A program made the translations under genes and the position numbers. Shown in pieces: positions 7,324 through 14,758 of a DNA stretch of 41,577 bases; position 1 is the first letter of the stretch, and the number at the start of each line of letters is the position of its first letter. Origin of the DNA: Mordavella massiliensis (GTDB taxonomy: Bacteria; Bacillota; Clostridia; Lachnospirales; Lachnospiraceae); NCBI RefSeq assembly GCF_016902415.1, contig NZ_JACJLV010000022.1, forward strand, positions 1-41,577, given 5' to 3'. The notes beneath the pieces were generated by a model. The model was not told the DNA's origin. It did no database searches and worked only from the letters and a program-made list of their open reading frames with translations.

Positions 7324-9150
7324 ATGTCAGAGAATCAGAACCAGGAAACTACCGGCTTTTTGGAAGAAGAGGCCCTGAAGATCCGGGATGCCAGATCTAC
7401 GCTTCTGCGATTCTTCCGTTCCATCGGCAGACAGAAAGTCCGTCTGCTCATTGTGCTGCTCTCTGTGGCCTGCTACACCGCCTTTAATATCGCGGCTCCC
7501 CTCTACAGCGCCCGGGTGGTGGATCTGATCTGGAACCGGGTGCAGGAAATGTGGAACAAGGGCCAGTCATTTCACATCACCTGGGAATACGGCGGAAGGC
7601 AGATCTTTCTGCTCCTTCTTCTCTACGGGACCGGCGCGCTCTTCTATGTCCTGCAGAACTTCCTGATGGCAAGTTTTGCGGAGCGCTTAAGTCTGCAGCT
7701 TCGAAGCGAAGTAGGAGAAAAACTGCAGCGGCTCCCCCTGTCCTTTTTCGACGGCCATCAGCCAGGACAGGTCATGAGCCACATCACCAACGACCTGGAT
7801 AAAATGTCGGAAGCCCTGCAGACCGGAATGATCCGCTTCTTTGTAGCGGTAGGGACTGTCATCGGCTCCATTGTCATGATGTTCCGGTTCAGCGTGACGC
7901 TGACCCTGGTCTTTTTATTCTTTACCGGCATCACACTGCTGTTAACCCGGAAGCTGTCACACTATACTTTGCAGACCGCTATCCGCAGACAGGAAGCGGT
8001 GGGTGCCTTAAACGGCCTGGTGGAAGAATCCTACACCGGCCGGGCCGTGATACAGGCCTTTCAGCAGGAAAAAGAGAGTCTTAAAAAAGTCACTGACGCA
8101 GCCAATGACCTGGCAAAAGCCTCTCGGGATGCAGATTTCCTGATCAGCGCGATCAATCCCGGCATCCGCATGATCAACCGCTTTGGCATGGTAGTCATCA
8201 CCGTCCTTGGCGGCGGTATGCTGCTTCGGGGAACCATGACGCCCGGCGTCTTCCAGGCATTTTTCCAGTATATCAACCAGGCCGGGGAACCCATCACAGA
8301 GCTTTCCTATATGCTCAATTCCATGCAGTCGGCCCTGGCCTCTGTGGAAAGGGTCTACACCCTGCTGGATGAAGAAGAGATCTCCTCTGACCCTGCCGAT
8401 CCTGCCCTTCCATCAGACCCGGTCCGGGGATCCGTCTGTTTTTCCCATGTCCGCTTTGGCTATACGCCTGAGCGGATCCTCATGCAGGACGTATCCTTTG
8501 AGGCCCGCCCTGGTCAGAAGATCGCCATTGTAGGGAGCACAGGCGCAGGCAAGACCACCCTGGTCAATCTGCTGATGCGCTTTTATGAAACAGACGGCGG
8601 ACAGATCCTCTTAGACGGCCAGGACACCGGCTCCATGACAAGGGCGGATCTTCGCGGAGCATTCGGCATGGTTCTGCAGGACGCCTGGCTCTTTGAAGGC
8701 ACGATCGCAGAAAATATCGCCTACGGAAGGCCGGACGCTTCCAGAGAAGAGATCATAGCAGCCGCCAAAGCTGCAAGAGCCGACTTTTTTATCCGCACCC
8801 TGCCCCACGGCTACGAAACAGTCTTAAGCAATGACGCAGACAACATTTCCATCGGCCAGCGCCAGCTTCTTACCATCGCCAGAGTCTTTCTCTGTGATCC
8901 GAAGATCCTGATCCTGGACGAAGCCACATCTTCTGTGGATACCCGTACGGAACTGGAGATCGGAAGCGCCATGCAGGCGCTGATGCAGGGACGCACCAGC
9001 TTTGTCATCGCCCACCGGCTCTCCACCATCGTAGATGCGGATCTTATCCTGGTGATGCAGCACGGAACCATCATAGAGACCGGAAACCACCGGGAACTTT
9101 TAAATGCAGGCGGAGCCTACGCCAGATTATATAACAGTCAGTTCGCGTAA
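7324..9150 (+). CDS. ABC exporter, membrane plus ATPase half-transporter (catalytic-site subunit)
   Basis: The 608-residue half-transporter starts at an ATG behind an AAGGAGG site within the end of the preceding gene. After a soluble N-terminus it has about six membrane helices (residues 40-330) and an ABC domain with Walker A GSTGAGKT at 404-411, Walker B with Glu533 in ILILDEATSS, and the switch His564 in IAHRLST. Its signature is altered (ISIGQRQ, not SGGQ). The altered signature here faces the altered Walker B of the partner, so the complex would have one dead and one active ATP site, as known for heterodimeric exporters. The operon ends at a strong terminator immediately downstream. Confidence 0.93.
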   Translation: MSENQNQETTGFLEEEALKIRDARSTLLRFFRSIGRQKVRLLIVLLSVACYTAFNIAAPLYSARVVDLIWNRVQEMWNKGQSFHITWEYGGRQIFLLLLLYGTGALFYVLQNFLMASFAERLSLQLRSEVGEKLQRLPLSFFDGHQPGQVMSHITNDLDKMSEALQTGMIRFFVAVGTVIGSIVMMFRFSVTLTLVFLFFTGITLLLTRKLSHYTLQTAIRRQEAVGALNGLVEESYTGRAVIQAFQQEKESLKKVTDAANDLAKASRDADFLISAINPGIRMINRFGMVVITVLGGGMLLRGTMTPGVFQAFFQYINQAGEPITELSYMLNSMQSALASVERVYTLLDEEEISSDPADPALPSDPVRGSVCFSHVRFGYTPERILMQDVSFEARPGQKIAIVGSTGAGKTTLVNLLMRFYETDGGQILLDGQDTGSMTRADLRGAFGMVLQDAWLFEGTIAENIAYGRPDASREEIIAAAKAARADFFIRTLPHGYETVLSNDADNISIGQRQLLTIARVFLCDPKILILDEATSSVDTRTELEIGSAMQALMQGRTSFVIAHRLSTIVDADLILVMQHGTIIETGNHRELLNAGGAYARLYNSQFA

Positions 9151-9151
9151 A

Positions 9152-9184
9152 AAAACGCAGGAGGCAAAATGTCTCCTGCGTTTT
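9152..9184. terminator. Terminator after the first ABC exporter operon
   Basis: AAAACGCAGGAG (9152-9163) pairs perfectly with CTCCTGCGTTTT (9173-9184) around a 9-base loop. T-rich ends exist on both strands, so it can also serve trpS, which converges from the right and ends at 9203. Confidence 0.88.
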
Positions 9185-9202
9185 CTGCTATATATGCTCT
9201 TC

Positions 9203-10207
9203 TTACCGGATCCTTTCCGGGAATCCGATCTTCTTTTGCACCTTCCTCAGAGTCTTATTGGCAAAATAGCCTGCTTTCTCTGCATTTGCTTTGATGATGC
9301 CGTCAATATACGCCTTATCCTTTTCCAGACGGGCCGCCTCGTCCTGCAGTGGCTTCAGAACTGCGCAGACAGACTCGCCCACTGCCATCTTAAAGTCGCC
9401 GTAGCCCTTGCCGTCAAATTCCTTGACTACCTCGTCCGGCGTCTTGCCGGTGCAGGCGCTGTAGATATTGATCAGGTTCTTCACGCCCGGCTGCTCGTCC
9501 CGGTACAGGATCTGCGCCTCAGAATCTGTCACCGCCCGCTTGCATTTACGCATAATCGTGTCCATATCATCCATCAGGTAAATGCTGGCATTGGGATTTT
9601 CATCGGACTTGGACATCTTCCTTTCCGGATCCTGCAGGCTCATGATCTTTGCGCCCACCTTGCCAACATACGCTTCCGGGATCGTAAATACGTCGCCATA
9701 AATGTTGTTAAACCGTTCTGCAATGTCTCTGGTGATCTCCAGATGCTGCATCTGGTCGATTCCCACCGGCACCACGTCCGCCTGATACAGCAGGATATCC
9801 GCTGCCATCAGCACCGGATAGGTGAAAAGTCCGGCGTTGATATTGTCCGCATGTTTTGCCGCCTTATCTTTAAACTGGGTCATCCGGTTCAGTTCCCCCA
9901 TGTAGGTAAAGCAGTTTAAGATCCAGGCCAGTTCTGCGTGGCCGGATACATGGGACTGGTAGTAAATGCAGTTTTTCTCCGGATCCAGTCCTGCCGCAAT
10001 GTACAGAGTCAGCAGCGCTCTTGCTCGTTTTCTTAAGGTGGCAGGGTCCTGTCTTACGGTAATGGAATGCATATCCACTACGCTGTAAAAGCACTCGTAC
10101 TCATCGCTTAAGGTCACCCAGTTCTTTAAGGCTCCCAGATAATTTCCAAGGGTCAGGTTTCCTGTGGCCTGCATCCCGCTGAATAATACTTTCTTATCTC
10201 CGATCAT
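9203..10207 (-). CDS. trpS: Tryptophan--tRNA ligase
   Basis: The enzyme charges tRNA-Trp with tryptophan using ATP. The 334-residue length is normal for bacterial TrpRS. The class I HIGH-like motif is TLGN at residues 19-22 in TGNLTLGNYLGA, and the second motif KMSKS occurs at about residue 200 in RKMSKSDENPNAS. The start has a GGAGGAGAG site upstream. It is 21 bases downstream of a histidine phosphatase gene on the same strand and is probably cotranscribed with it. No T-box leader is seen in front of it, unlike the tryptophan importer at 33.8 kb, so the two tryptophan functions seem to be regulated differently. Confidence 0.97.
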   Translation of the reverse strand: MIGDKKVLFSGMQATGNLTLGNYLGALKNWVTLSDEYECFYSVVDMHSITVRQDPATLRKRARALLTLYIAAGLDPEKNCIYYQSHVSGHAELAWILNCFTYMGELNRMTQFKDKAAKHADNINAGLFTYPVLMAADILLYQADVVPVGIDQMQHLEITRDIAERFNNIYGDVFTIPEAYVGKVGAKIMSLQDPERKMSKSDENPNASIYLMDDMDTIMRKCKRAVTDSEAQILYRDEQPGVKNLINIYSACTGKTPDEVVKEFDGKGYGDFKMAVGESVCAVLKPLQDEAARLEKDKAYIDGIIKANAEKAGYFANKTLRKVQKKIGFPERIR

Positions 10208-10228
10208 GATTCTCTCCTCCTGCTGCTT

Positions 10229-10870
10229 TTATTTTTCATCCGCCCAGGGATCCTTTACATTTTCGTAATAGATCACATTTTCCGAAAGGATCTCAGGCAC
10301 GCCGTCTCTTACCTCGACTTCTGTTACTGCACAATTTCTGTGCACGCCATCGCCCCAGTACCGGGACAGGGGCTCCTCTTTGATATTATTTAACAGACCC
10401 GCCAGCGCAGCCCCGTGGGTGGTGATCAGGATATTCAGTCCCTGATACTCCGGCTTCTGATAAAGATCTGCAAGAAATTCTCCGGTCCGTTTCTTCACGT
10501 CCGCAAAGGACTCTCCGCCTCTTGGCGGCTCATATCCCGCCGGATCGTCAAAAAACTTATGAAATCCCTCCGGCAGTTCCCAGCCTTCCCTGGAACAGCA
10601 TTTCCCTTCGTAATCGCCAAATGCCATCTCCATGAGCCGCGGCTCGTCCAGGATATTCACATTCCGGCTGCCAAGAATGATCCTGGCTGTTTCCTTCGCC
10701 CGGCAAAGAGGGCTTGTCATGCACAGGTCAAACGGCACATCCTTTAAACCTTCCGCCGTCTTTCTCGCCAGGTCTCTTCCTGTCTCATTCAACGGGATGT
10801 CCACCTGCCCCTGGATCTTTTTTCTTGCGTTCCAGTCGGTGATCCCGTGTCTTACTAAATATAACTTCAT
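10229..10870 (-). CDS. Histidine phosphatase family protein
   Basis: The start at 10870 has AGGAGG just upstream; an earlier start at 10909 would add a stretch unlike the family and would overlap the promoter. The 213-residue product opens with the phosphohistidine motif RHG at residues 7-9 (LVRHGITDWN) and has the second half-site in ITTHGAALAG near residue 155. The family includes phosphoglycerate mutases, alpha-ribazole phosphatases and general phosphatases. With no cobalamin genes nearby, the substrate is open. The gene precedes trpS on the minus strand and is divergent from luxS. Confidence 0.9.
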   Translation of the reverse strand: MKLYLVRHGITDWNARKKIQGQVDIPLNETGRDLARKTAEGLKDVPFDLCMTSPLCRAKETARIILGSRNVNILDEPRLMEMAFGDYEGKCCSREGWELPEGFHKFFDDPAGYEPPRGGESFADVKKRTGEFLADLYQKPEYQGLNILITTHGAALAGLLNNIKEEPLSRYWGDGVHRNCAVTEVEVRDGVPEILSENVIYYENVKDPWADEK

Positions 10871-10897
10871 CTTCTGCCTCCTAATACACACGAAATA

Positions 10898-10906
10898 AGT
10901 ATACCA
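10898..10906 (-). promoter_or_regulatory. Extended -10 promoter for the phosphatase-trpS operon
   Basis: On the minus strand TGG precedes TATACT (10898-10903). The -35 region (TGTAAA at 17 bases) is poor. The start site would lie about 20 bases upstream of the phosphatase start codon. Confidence 0.45.
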
Positions 10907-10946
10907 CACCCTGTACCACTTTTACATAGTAAAATGCAGTAAAAAA

Positions 10947-10955
10947 TGTTATACT
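10947..10955 (+). promoter_or_regulatory. Extended -10 promoter of luxS
   Basis: TGT directly before TATACT (10950-10955) gives an extended -10 box. There is no good -35 at the normal distance; TTTACA at 10921-10926 is too far away. AAGGAG (10976-10981) is 8 bases before the luxS ATG. Confidence 0.45.
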
Positions 10956-10989
10956 GAAAAAGAATTGATTACGAGAAGGAGCATAAAAA

Positions 10990-11469
10990 ATGAAAAAAAT
11001 CAAAAGCTTTACGGTAGACCATCTCCGCCTGGTGCCCGGCGTGTATGTGTCCCGCGTTGACTATGTAAATGCATACCCTGTTACGACCTTTGACCTGCGT
11101 ATGACAAGCCCCAATGACGAACCGGTCATGAATACCGCCGAGGTCCACACCATCGAGCACCTGGGCGCTACTTTTCTGCGCAATCATGAAACTTATGCAG
11201 ATAAGACCATTTATTTTGGCCCCATGGGCTGCCGCACCGGTTTCTATCTGATCCTGTCCGGCGAATATACCTCCGCCGATATCGTGCCGCTGATGCAGGA
11301 AATGTTCAGTTTTATCGCGGATTTTGAAGGAGACGTGCCGGGAGCCGCCGCAAAAGACTGTGGCAACTACCTGGATATGAACCTTCCCATGGCAAGATAC
11401 CTGGCCCGGAAATATCTGGACGAGGTATTGACTGATATCAAGAAAGAACAGCTGGTTTATCCTGAATAA
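10990..11469 (+). CDS. luxS: S-ribosylhomocysteine lyase
   Basis: LuxS splits S-ribosylhomocysteine into homocysteine and DPD, the precursor of autoinducer AI-2, as part of the activated methyl cycle in the cytosol. The 159-residue length is normal. The metal-binding HTIEH motif is at residues 53-57 and the third ligand is Cys124 in KDCGNY. The catalytic Cys81 lies in GPMGCRTGFY. It is a single-gene unit with its own promoter and a strong terminator. Its homocysteine product links it to metA at 36 kb. Whether AI-2 is used as a signal here cannot be judged; no Lsr-type receptor genes are in the window. Confidence 0.97.
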   Translation: MKKIKSFTVDHLRLVPGVYVSRVDYVNAYPVTTFDLRMTSPNDEPVMNTAEVHTIEHLGATFLRNHETYADKTIYFGPMGCRTGFYLILSGEYTSADIVPLMQEMFSFIADFEGDVPGAAAKDCGNYLDMNLPMARYLARKYLDEVLTDIKKEQLVYPE

Positions 11470-11472
11470 ATT

Positions 11473-11694
11473 TCAAAGGCCGCCTGAAAATGGCGGCCTT
11501 TCTACAAATAATAATTTTAAATCTACTTCCGGAGCATCCACTTCTTCATCTGTAAGAGATCCTTTTAGATATATAATTTCACGTTTTAATTCTCTGCTGT
11601 TCTTTTGTGATGGATCGAGTACCAACAGTAAATCAATATCACTGTCCCAGCTCACTTCTCCTCTGGCTGCACTCCCATACAAATATGCTTCCAA
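11473..11694 (-). pseudogene. Truncated nucleotidyltransferase domain (MNT type)
   Basis: The 73-codon frame carries the hallmark of minimal nucleotidyltransferases, GSAARGE followed by SDIDLLL (residues 7-22), but it starts immediately before this motif and ends inside the luxS terminator. Complete members run to roughly 100 residues or more. The frame opens with TTG. A good ribosome binding site (GGAGGGAG) instead serves an ATG at 11701 that is one base out of frame, so a small frameshift near the start is likely. Its last residues (PPFSGGL) come from hairpin DNA and not from the family. No HEPN partner is present. It is best read as a decayed fragment of a toxin-antitoxin or tRNA-modifying type gene. 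It may still be transcribed from the promoter at 11732-11761. Confidence 0.6.
11475..11503 (+). terminator. luxS terminator
   Basis: AAAGGCCGCC (11475-11484) pairs with GGCGGCCTTT (11492-11501) around a 7-base loop, 5 bases after the luxS stop. The same bases encode the last residues of the nucleotidyltransferase remnant on the other strand. Confidence 0.85.
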
Positions 11695-11727
11695 TTGTCA
11701 TTGCTCTCCCTCCATTTCTTTTAATAA

Positions 11728-12285
11728 TTATATTATATCACGCTCAATTTCAATCTGGCAAACTTTCATAGCTTCCAATGCATTTTTATGGCTTTCCGGC
11801 GTCACTCCCGCACAACATGCGGCATCTACTTTCACCGGCACTTCCGGAAGAAATGCTTTGACGATCATGGCGTTGGAGATCACACAGATATCCGTACACA
11901 AACCGATCAACGTAATGGACTCTATCCCCAGTTCTCCCTGTTTTTTCAGGTCATCATCCTGTGCCTTTAATAACTGTCCAAGCTCACAGCTTCCAAAGGT
12001 CGGCTTATCAAGAGGCGCTTCCCCGGCTTTTTCCACCCGGATCGCTTCGATCTGCGAGGCCAGTTCCCAGCCTTTCGTTCCCCGGATGCAGTGTGGAACC
12101 GGCAGATTTCTTCCCTCCTGAGTCTCCAGGTAATTTTCTTCGTGGGTATCTCTGGTATAAAGAACCCTTCCGTCAAACTGCCGGATCTTTTCCACCACAC
12201 GAGGCACGATGCTCACGGCCTCTTTGGTTCCAAGAGCCCCATCGATAAAATCATTCTGCATATCCACGACCACCAATATCTTCAT
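11728..12285 (-). CDS. Isochorismatase/nicotinamidase-family cysteine hydrolase
   Basis: The 185-residue protein has the family's start MKILVVVDMQNDF with catalytic Asp8, a central Lys in the DKPTFG region, and the nucleophile Cys in IGLCTDICV. This Asp-Lys-Cys triad hydrolyses amides. The HCIRGTKGWE and YTRDTHEENY segments resemble nicotinamidases (PncA), which make nicotinate for NAD salvage, but other substrates are possible. An AGGAGAG site precedes the start. It lies 19 bases downstream of the broken TrpB2-like gene on the same strand and probably was its operon partner. The loss of the upstream half of that operon may have removed its native promoter. Confidence 0.87.
   Translation of the reverse strand: MKILVVVDMQNDFIDGALGTKEAVSIVPRVVEKIRQFDGRVLYTRDTHEENYLETQEGRNLPVPHCIRGTKGWELASQIEAIRVEKAGEAPLDKPTFGSCELGQLLKAQDDDLKKQGELGIESITLIGLCTDICVISNAMIVKAFLPEVPVKVDAACCAGVTPESHKNALEAMKVCQIEIERDII
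11732..11761 (-). promoter_or_regulatory. Promoter before the nucleotidyltransferase remnant
   Basis: Minus-strand TTGCCA (11756-11761) and a perfect TATAAT (11732-11737) are 18 bases apart, within the 3' end of the isochorismatase-family gene. Confidence 0.5.
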
Positions 12286-12304
12286 CCGTCATCTCTCCTA
12301 TTCT

Positions 12305-13171
12305 TTACTCCATATTTCCCGGAAACCTGGGAATGCCGTCAATTCCCTGTTTCAGATCTTCATCTGTGGGAATATAGTCTGTCATCTCTCCATTATGGAA
12401 CTTCTCATAAGCCATCATATCGAAATATCCGGTGCCGGTCAAGCCGAAGACAATGGTTTTCTCTTCTCCGGTTTCCTTACACTTCATCGCCTCGTCTATG
12501 GCCACCTTGATGGCGTGGCTGCTCTCCGGCGCCGGCAGGATGCCTTCTACTCTGGCAAATGCTTCCGCCGCCTGGAAGACTTCCACCTGGCCGACGGATC
12601 TGGCCTCCATATAACCATCTGCATACAGCTGAGACAGGATGGAACTCATACCATGATATCTGAGTCCTCCGGCATGGTTGGGCGAAGGAATGAAGCCACT
12701 TCCCAGAGTATACATTTTCGCCAGCGGACACACCATGCCCGTATCACAGAAATCATAGGCATAGACGCCTCTGGTCAAACTCGGACAAGAGGCTGGTTCT
12801 ACAGTGATAAACTGATAATCTCTTTCCCCTCTCAGCTTTTCTCCCATAAACGGGGAGATCAGGCCTCCCAGGTTGGACCCGCCTCCGGCACAGCCAATGA
12901 TCATATCCGGCACGATTCCGTACTGGTCAAGCGCAATCTTTGTCTCCATGCCAATGATGGACTGATGCAGCAGCACCTGATTTAACACGCTTCCCAGTAC
13001 ATACCGATATCCTTCGTTCTGCGTGGCTGTCTCCACCGCTTCTGAAATTGCACATCCCAGGCTTCCGGTGGTACCCGGATGCTCTGCCAGGATCTTCCTG
13101 CCGATTTCCGTCTCCATAGACGGCGACGGCGTCACGCTTGCTCCGTAGGTCCGCATCACCTCGCGGCGGAA
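12305..13171 (-). pseudogene. TrpB2-type tryptophan synthase beta chain, 5' end missing
   Basis: The frame encodes about the last 285-290 residues of a TrpB-like enzyme. Visible are the phosphate-binding GCAGGGSN loop, the SLGCAISEAVE segment, the AGGLRYHG motif and the FGLTGTGYFD end, all typical of the TrpB2 branch of about 450 residues. The N-terminal third, which holds the PLP-binding lysine (in a GSHK motif in this family), is absent. Homology begins abruptly at FRREVMRTYGA near 13171, where the sequence changes to a relaxase tail. The GTG at 13159 could start a shortened product, but it would lack the catalytic lysine. In the intact state TrpB2 condenses indole with serine or salvages indole. 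It is probably cotranscribed with the hydrolase downstream. Confidence 0.85.
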
Positions 13172-13353
13172 GAGAGTTGCCCCATGTTCTGCTCTACCTC
13201 TCGTACCGCCTTTGCCGCCGCGTCATGGGCGGTCATAATATCCGCGATTTTCTGTTCAAGATCGCTGTAATACTCAATCTTGTTTTCCGTCAAGAAATTA
13301 AAGGTTTTTGCGGCTTGTTTTAGATTATGGATTTTAGCCCACCTTTCATAGCC
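13172..13353 (-). pseudogene. C-terminal fragment of a relaxase (mobilisation nuclease)
   Basis: An open stretch of about 60 codons on the minus strand reads GYERWAKIHNLKQAAKTFNF and continues as a charged helical segment rich in Ala and Glu. This resembles the tail of MobA-type relaxases of Firmicutes elements. The catalytic N-terminal domain, with its Tyr and His triad, is missing. On its 5' side it is joined to the first codons of mobC, and on its 3' side it runs into the TrpB2 remnant near 13171. Recognition is from memory of the family; a database search would settle it. Confidence 0.55.
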
Positions 13354-13399
13354 TGCCGATCCAAAACTTCATTTGGATATTCCTCTTTCGGTTTGCCAT
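13346..13399 (-). pseudogene. mobC start, cut after about 13 codons
   Basis: The frame begins MANRKRNIQMKFW, the typical opening of MobC relaxosome proteins of clostridial elements, and then ends after four more residues. The next bases belong to the relaxase tail. The bulk of mobC and most of the relaxase have therefore been removed by one internal deletion that ended near 13356. Confidence 0.5.
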
Positions 13400-13433
13400 A
13401 AGTGCAGCCGCCTTTCTTGGTATGGATAAGGGT

Positions 13434-13480
13434 TTGGGAAACTCCCAACAAGCGGTTTTTGCAAATGGGTACTCATTTGC
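13434..13480. other. Two adjacent inverted repeats upstream of mobC, candidate oriT
   Basis: TTGGGA/TCCCAA (13434-13448, spacer AAC) and GCAAATG/CATTTGC (13461-13480, with GTAC in the centre) lie 35 to 80 bases in front of the mobC start. That is where transfer origins of mobilisable elements usually sit. The nick site is not known. The assignment rests on position and structure only. Confidence 0.35.
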
Positions 13481-13550
13481 TGTGCTTGCTATCTACTCCA
13501 TATCCCATTAGAAAGGCGGTATTTGTTGCGCGTTCCCTTGTCTTTGACGC

Positions 13551-13584
13551 AAAAAAAGATTGCAGCGGCCATGCGCTGCAATCT
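13551..13584 (-). terminator. Terminator of the XRE regulator gene
   Basis: AGATTGCAGCG (13557-13567) pairs with CGCTGCAATCT (13574-13584) around 6 bases, and seven A on the plus strand (13551-13557) give the T run on the minus strand. It lies 14 bases after the regulator's stop codon. Confidence 0.85.
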
Positions 13585-13598
13585 GCCATGTAGAGGGA

Positions 13599-13952
13599 TT
13601 ATTCCTCTGTTCTTTCGACTTCCGTTATTTCCTTTGCCGTTGCGGTTATAATCCGTATTCCCGTATCGCTCATACCGTTCAGCAGTTGATCCAGTTGTAA
13701 CCGTTGCGTTGTCTTTTCGGTATCGCTTGGAAAAAAGAATTGATCGACGGATATATGGTAACGGGTTACAAGATCATAGAACACTTGTAAACTCGGCTGC
13801 CGCCCATCATTTTCAATATTCGCAAGATAGCGCGGAGAAATATATAACTCGTCGCAAACCTTTTTGCGGCTCTCTCCATGCTCATTCCTTGCGGCCTTGA
13901 TAGCAGCCCCGAAAGCCGTAAAATCATATAGTGGTGTTGGTCTTTTCGGCAT
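13599..13952 (-). CDS. XRE family helix-turn-helix regulator of the element
   Basis: The product of about 117 residues has a Cro/C1-type helix-turn-helix in its first 70 residues (AAIKAARNEHGESRKKVCDE, then YISPRYLANIENDGRQPSLQ), and a C-terminal part rich in Thr and Ile that may dimerise. Start choice: an ATG at 13958 is too close to the AGGGTG site, so the second ATG at 13952 is preferred. Such genes are common next to the relaxase module of conjugative elements and are thought to control transfer or excision genes. It is transcribed away from the TetR gene, and the 190-base gap between them holds the TetR-ABC promoter. Confidence 0.82.
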   Translation of the reverse strand: MPKRPTPLYDFTAFGAAIKAARNEHGESRKKVCDELYISPRYLANIENDGRQPSLQVFYDLVTRYHISVDQFFFPSDTEKTTQRLQLDQLLNGMSDTGIRIITATAKEITEVERTEE

Positions 13953-14071
13953 ATTCATTCACCCTACTACATTTTACAGTTCACCTTTCCTTTGAGATAT
14001 GCGTACATAGTTCCTATTATTCACGCAAATAAATCATATAATGTGATTCAAAAATTACCTATGATCCCCAC

Positions 14072-14100
14072 TTGACATTCTGCCACAATTTTTATAAAAT
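14072..14100 (+). promoter_or_regulatory. Promoter of the TetR-ABC cargo operon
   Basis: A perfect TTGACA (14072-14077) and TAAAAT (14095-14100) are 17 bases apart. Just downstream, ACTC-ATA-GAGT at 14103-14113 is a small dyad at the expected start site and could be the TetR operator. Confidence 0.65.
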
Positions 14101-14144
14101 AAACTCATAGAGTAAAATAAGTTCATTTTGTGAGGTGTAAAGGT

Positions 14145-14726
14145 ATGGCCTATGAAAAAAAGGCTTTAGAAAAAACGATTTTGGATATTACGGAAAGACA
14201 ACTTTTTCGCTATGGCTATAAAAGTTTGAACTTGAATGAGGTTGCTAAAGAAGCCGGGATTAGCAAAGTAACGCTTTACAAGATTTTTGATAGCAAATAC
14301 GAAGTTACCAGCCGAGTGATTAAAAGGATCCTTGAAAACTCTGATTTGGAAATGTCCAATTTATTACAAAGCGAATTACCATTGCAAAGAAAAATCGAGC
14401 AGGGTATAAAAATTATTTCTTCCCTTTATCTGAAAATGGATAAAGACTTTTTGTATGATTTAGAGCATAGTCTACCTGAACTTTGGCAGCAGATAGATGA
14501 TGTAAGAAAATCAAAAGAGGAAATGATAGCGCGCTTGCTTACAGACGCACAGAATGGTGGAACAATTCGTGAGGACATGGACGCTAAACTCTTATCGACA
14601 TTGATTATGGCACTTATCAGGGGTGTATATAATCCTAATTTCTTTTTCAACCACAATGTTTCCGCTGATACTGTCGGAAGCATTATTGTAAATATCTTCA
14701 TGGACGGAATCTTAAAAGATGAATGA
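14145..14726 (+). CDS. TetR/AcrR family transcriptional regulator
   Basis: The start at 14145 follows GAGGTG with a 7-base spacer; a GTG at 14130 is possible but less likely. The 193-residue product has the TetR N-terminal helix-turn-helix (residues about 10-55: FRYGYKSLNLNEVAKEAGIS, then KVTLYKIFDSKYE) and a helical ligand-binding part. It stands 32 bases before a three-gene ABC exporter and presumably represses it and itself until a substrate binds. The gene is AT-rich compared with the chromosomal neighbours, consistent with cargo of a mobile element. Confidence 0.9.
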   Translation: MAYEKKALEKTILDITERQLFRYGYKSLNLNEVAKEAGISKVTLYKIFDSKYEVTSRVIKRILENSDLEMSNLLQSELPLQRKIEQGIKIISSLYLKMDKDFLYDLEHSLPELWQQIDDVRKSKEEMIARLLTDAQNGGTIREDMDAKLLSTLIMALIRGVYNPNFFFNHNVSADTVGSIIVNIFMDGILKDE

Positions 14727-14758
14727 CAATCTAAGTGAAGAAAGGATCGGTGTAATCT

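Noticed and set aside
9104-9919. Plus-strand frame of 271 codons opposite trpS
   Set aside because: It is antisense to an unmistakable trpS and shows no family features.
11473-12285. HEPN-MNT toxin-antitoxin module
   Set aside because: Only a truncated nucleotidyltransferase is present; the neighbour is an isochorismatase-family hydrolase, not a HEPN protein.
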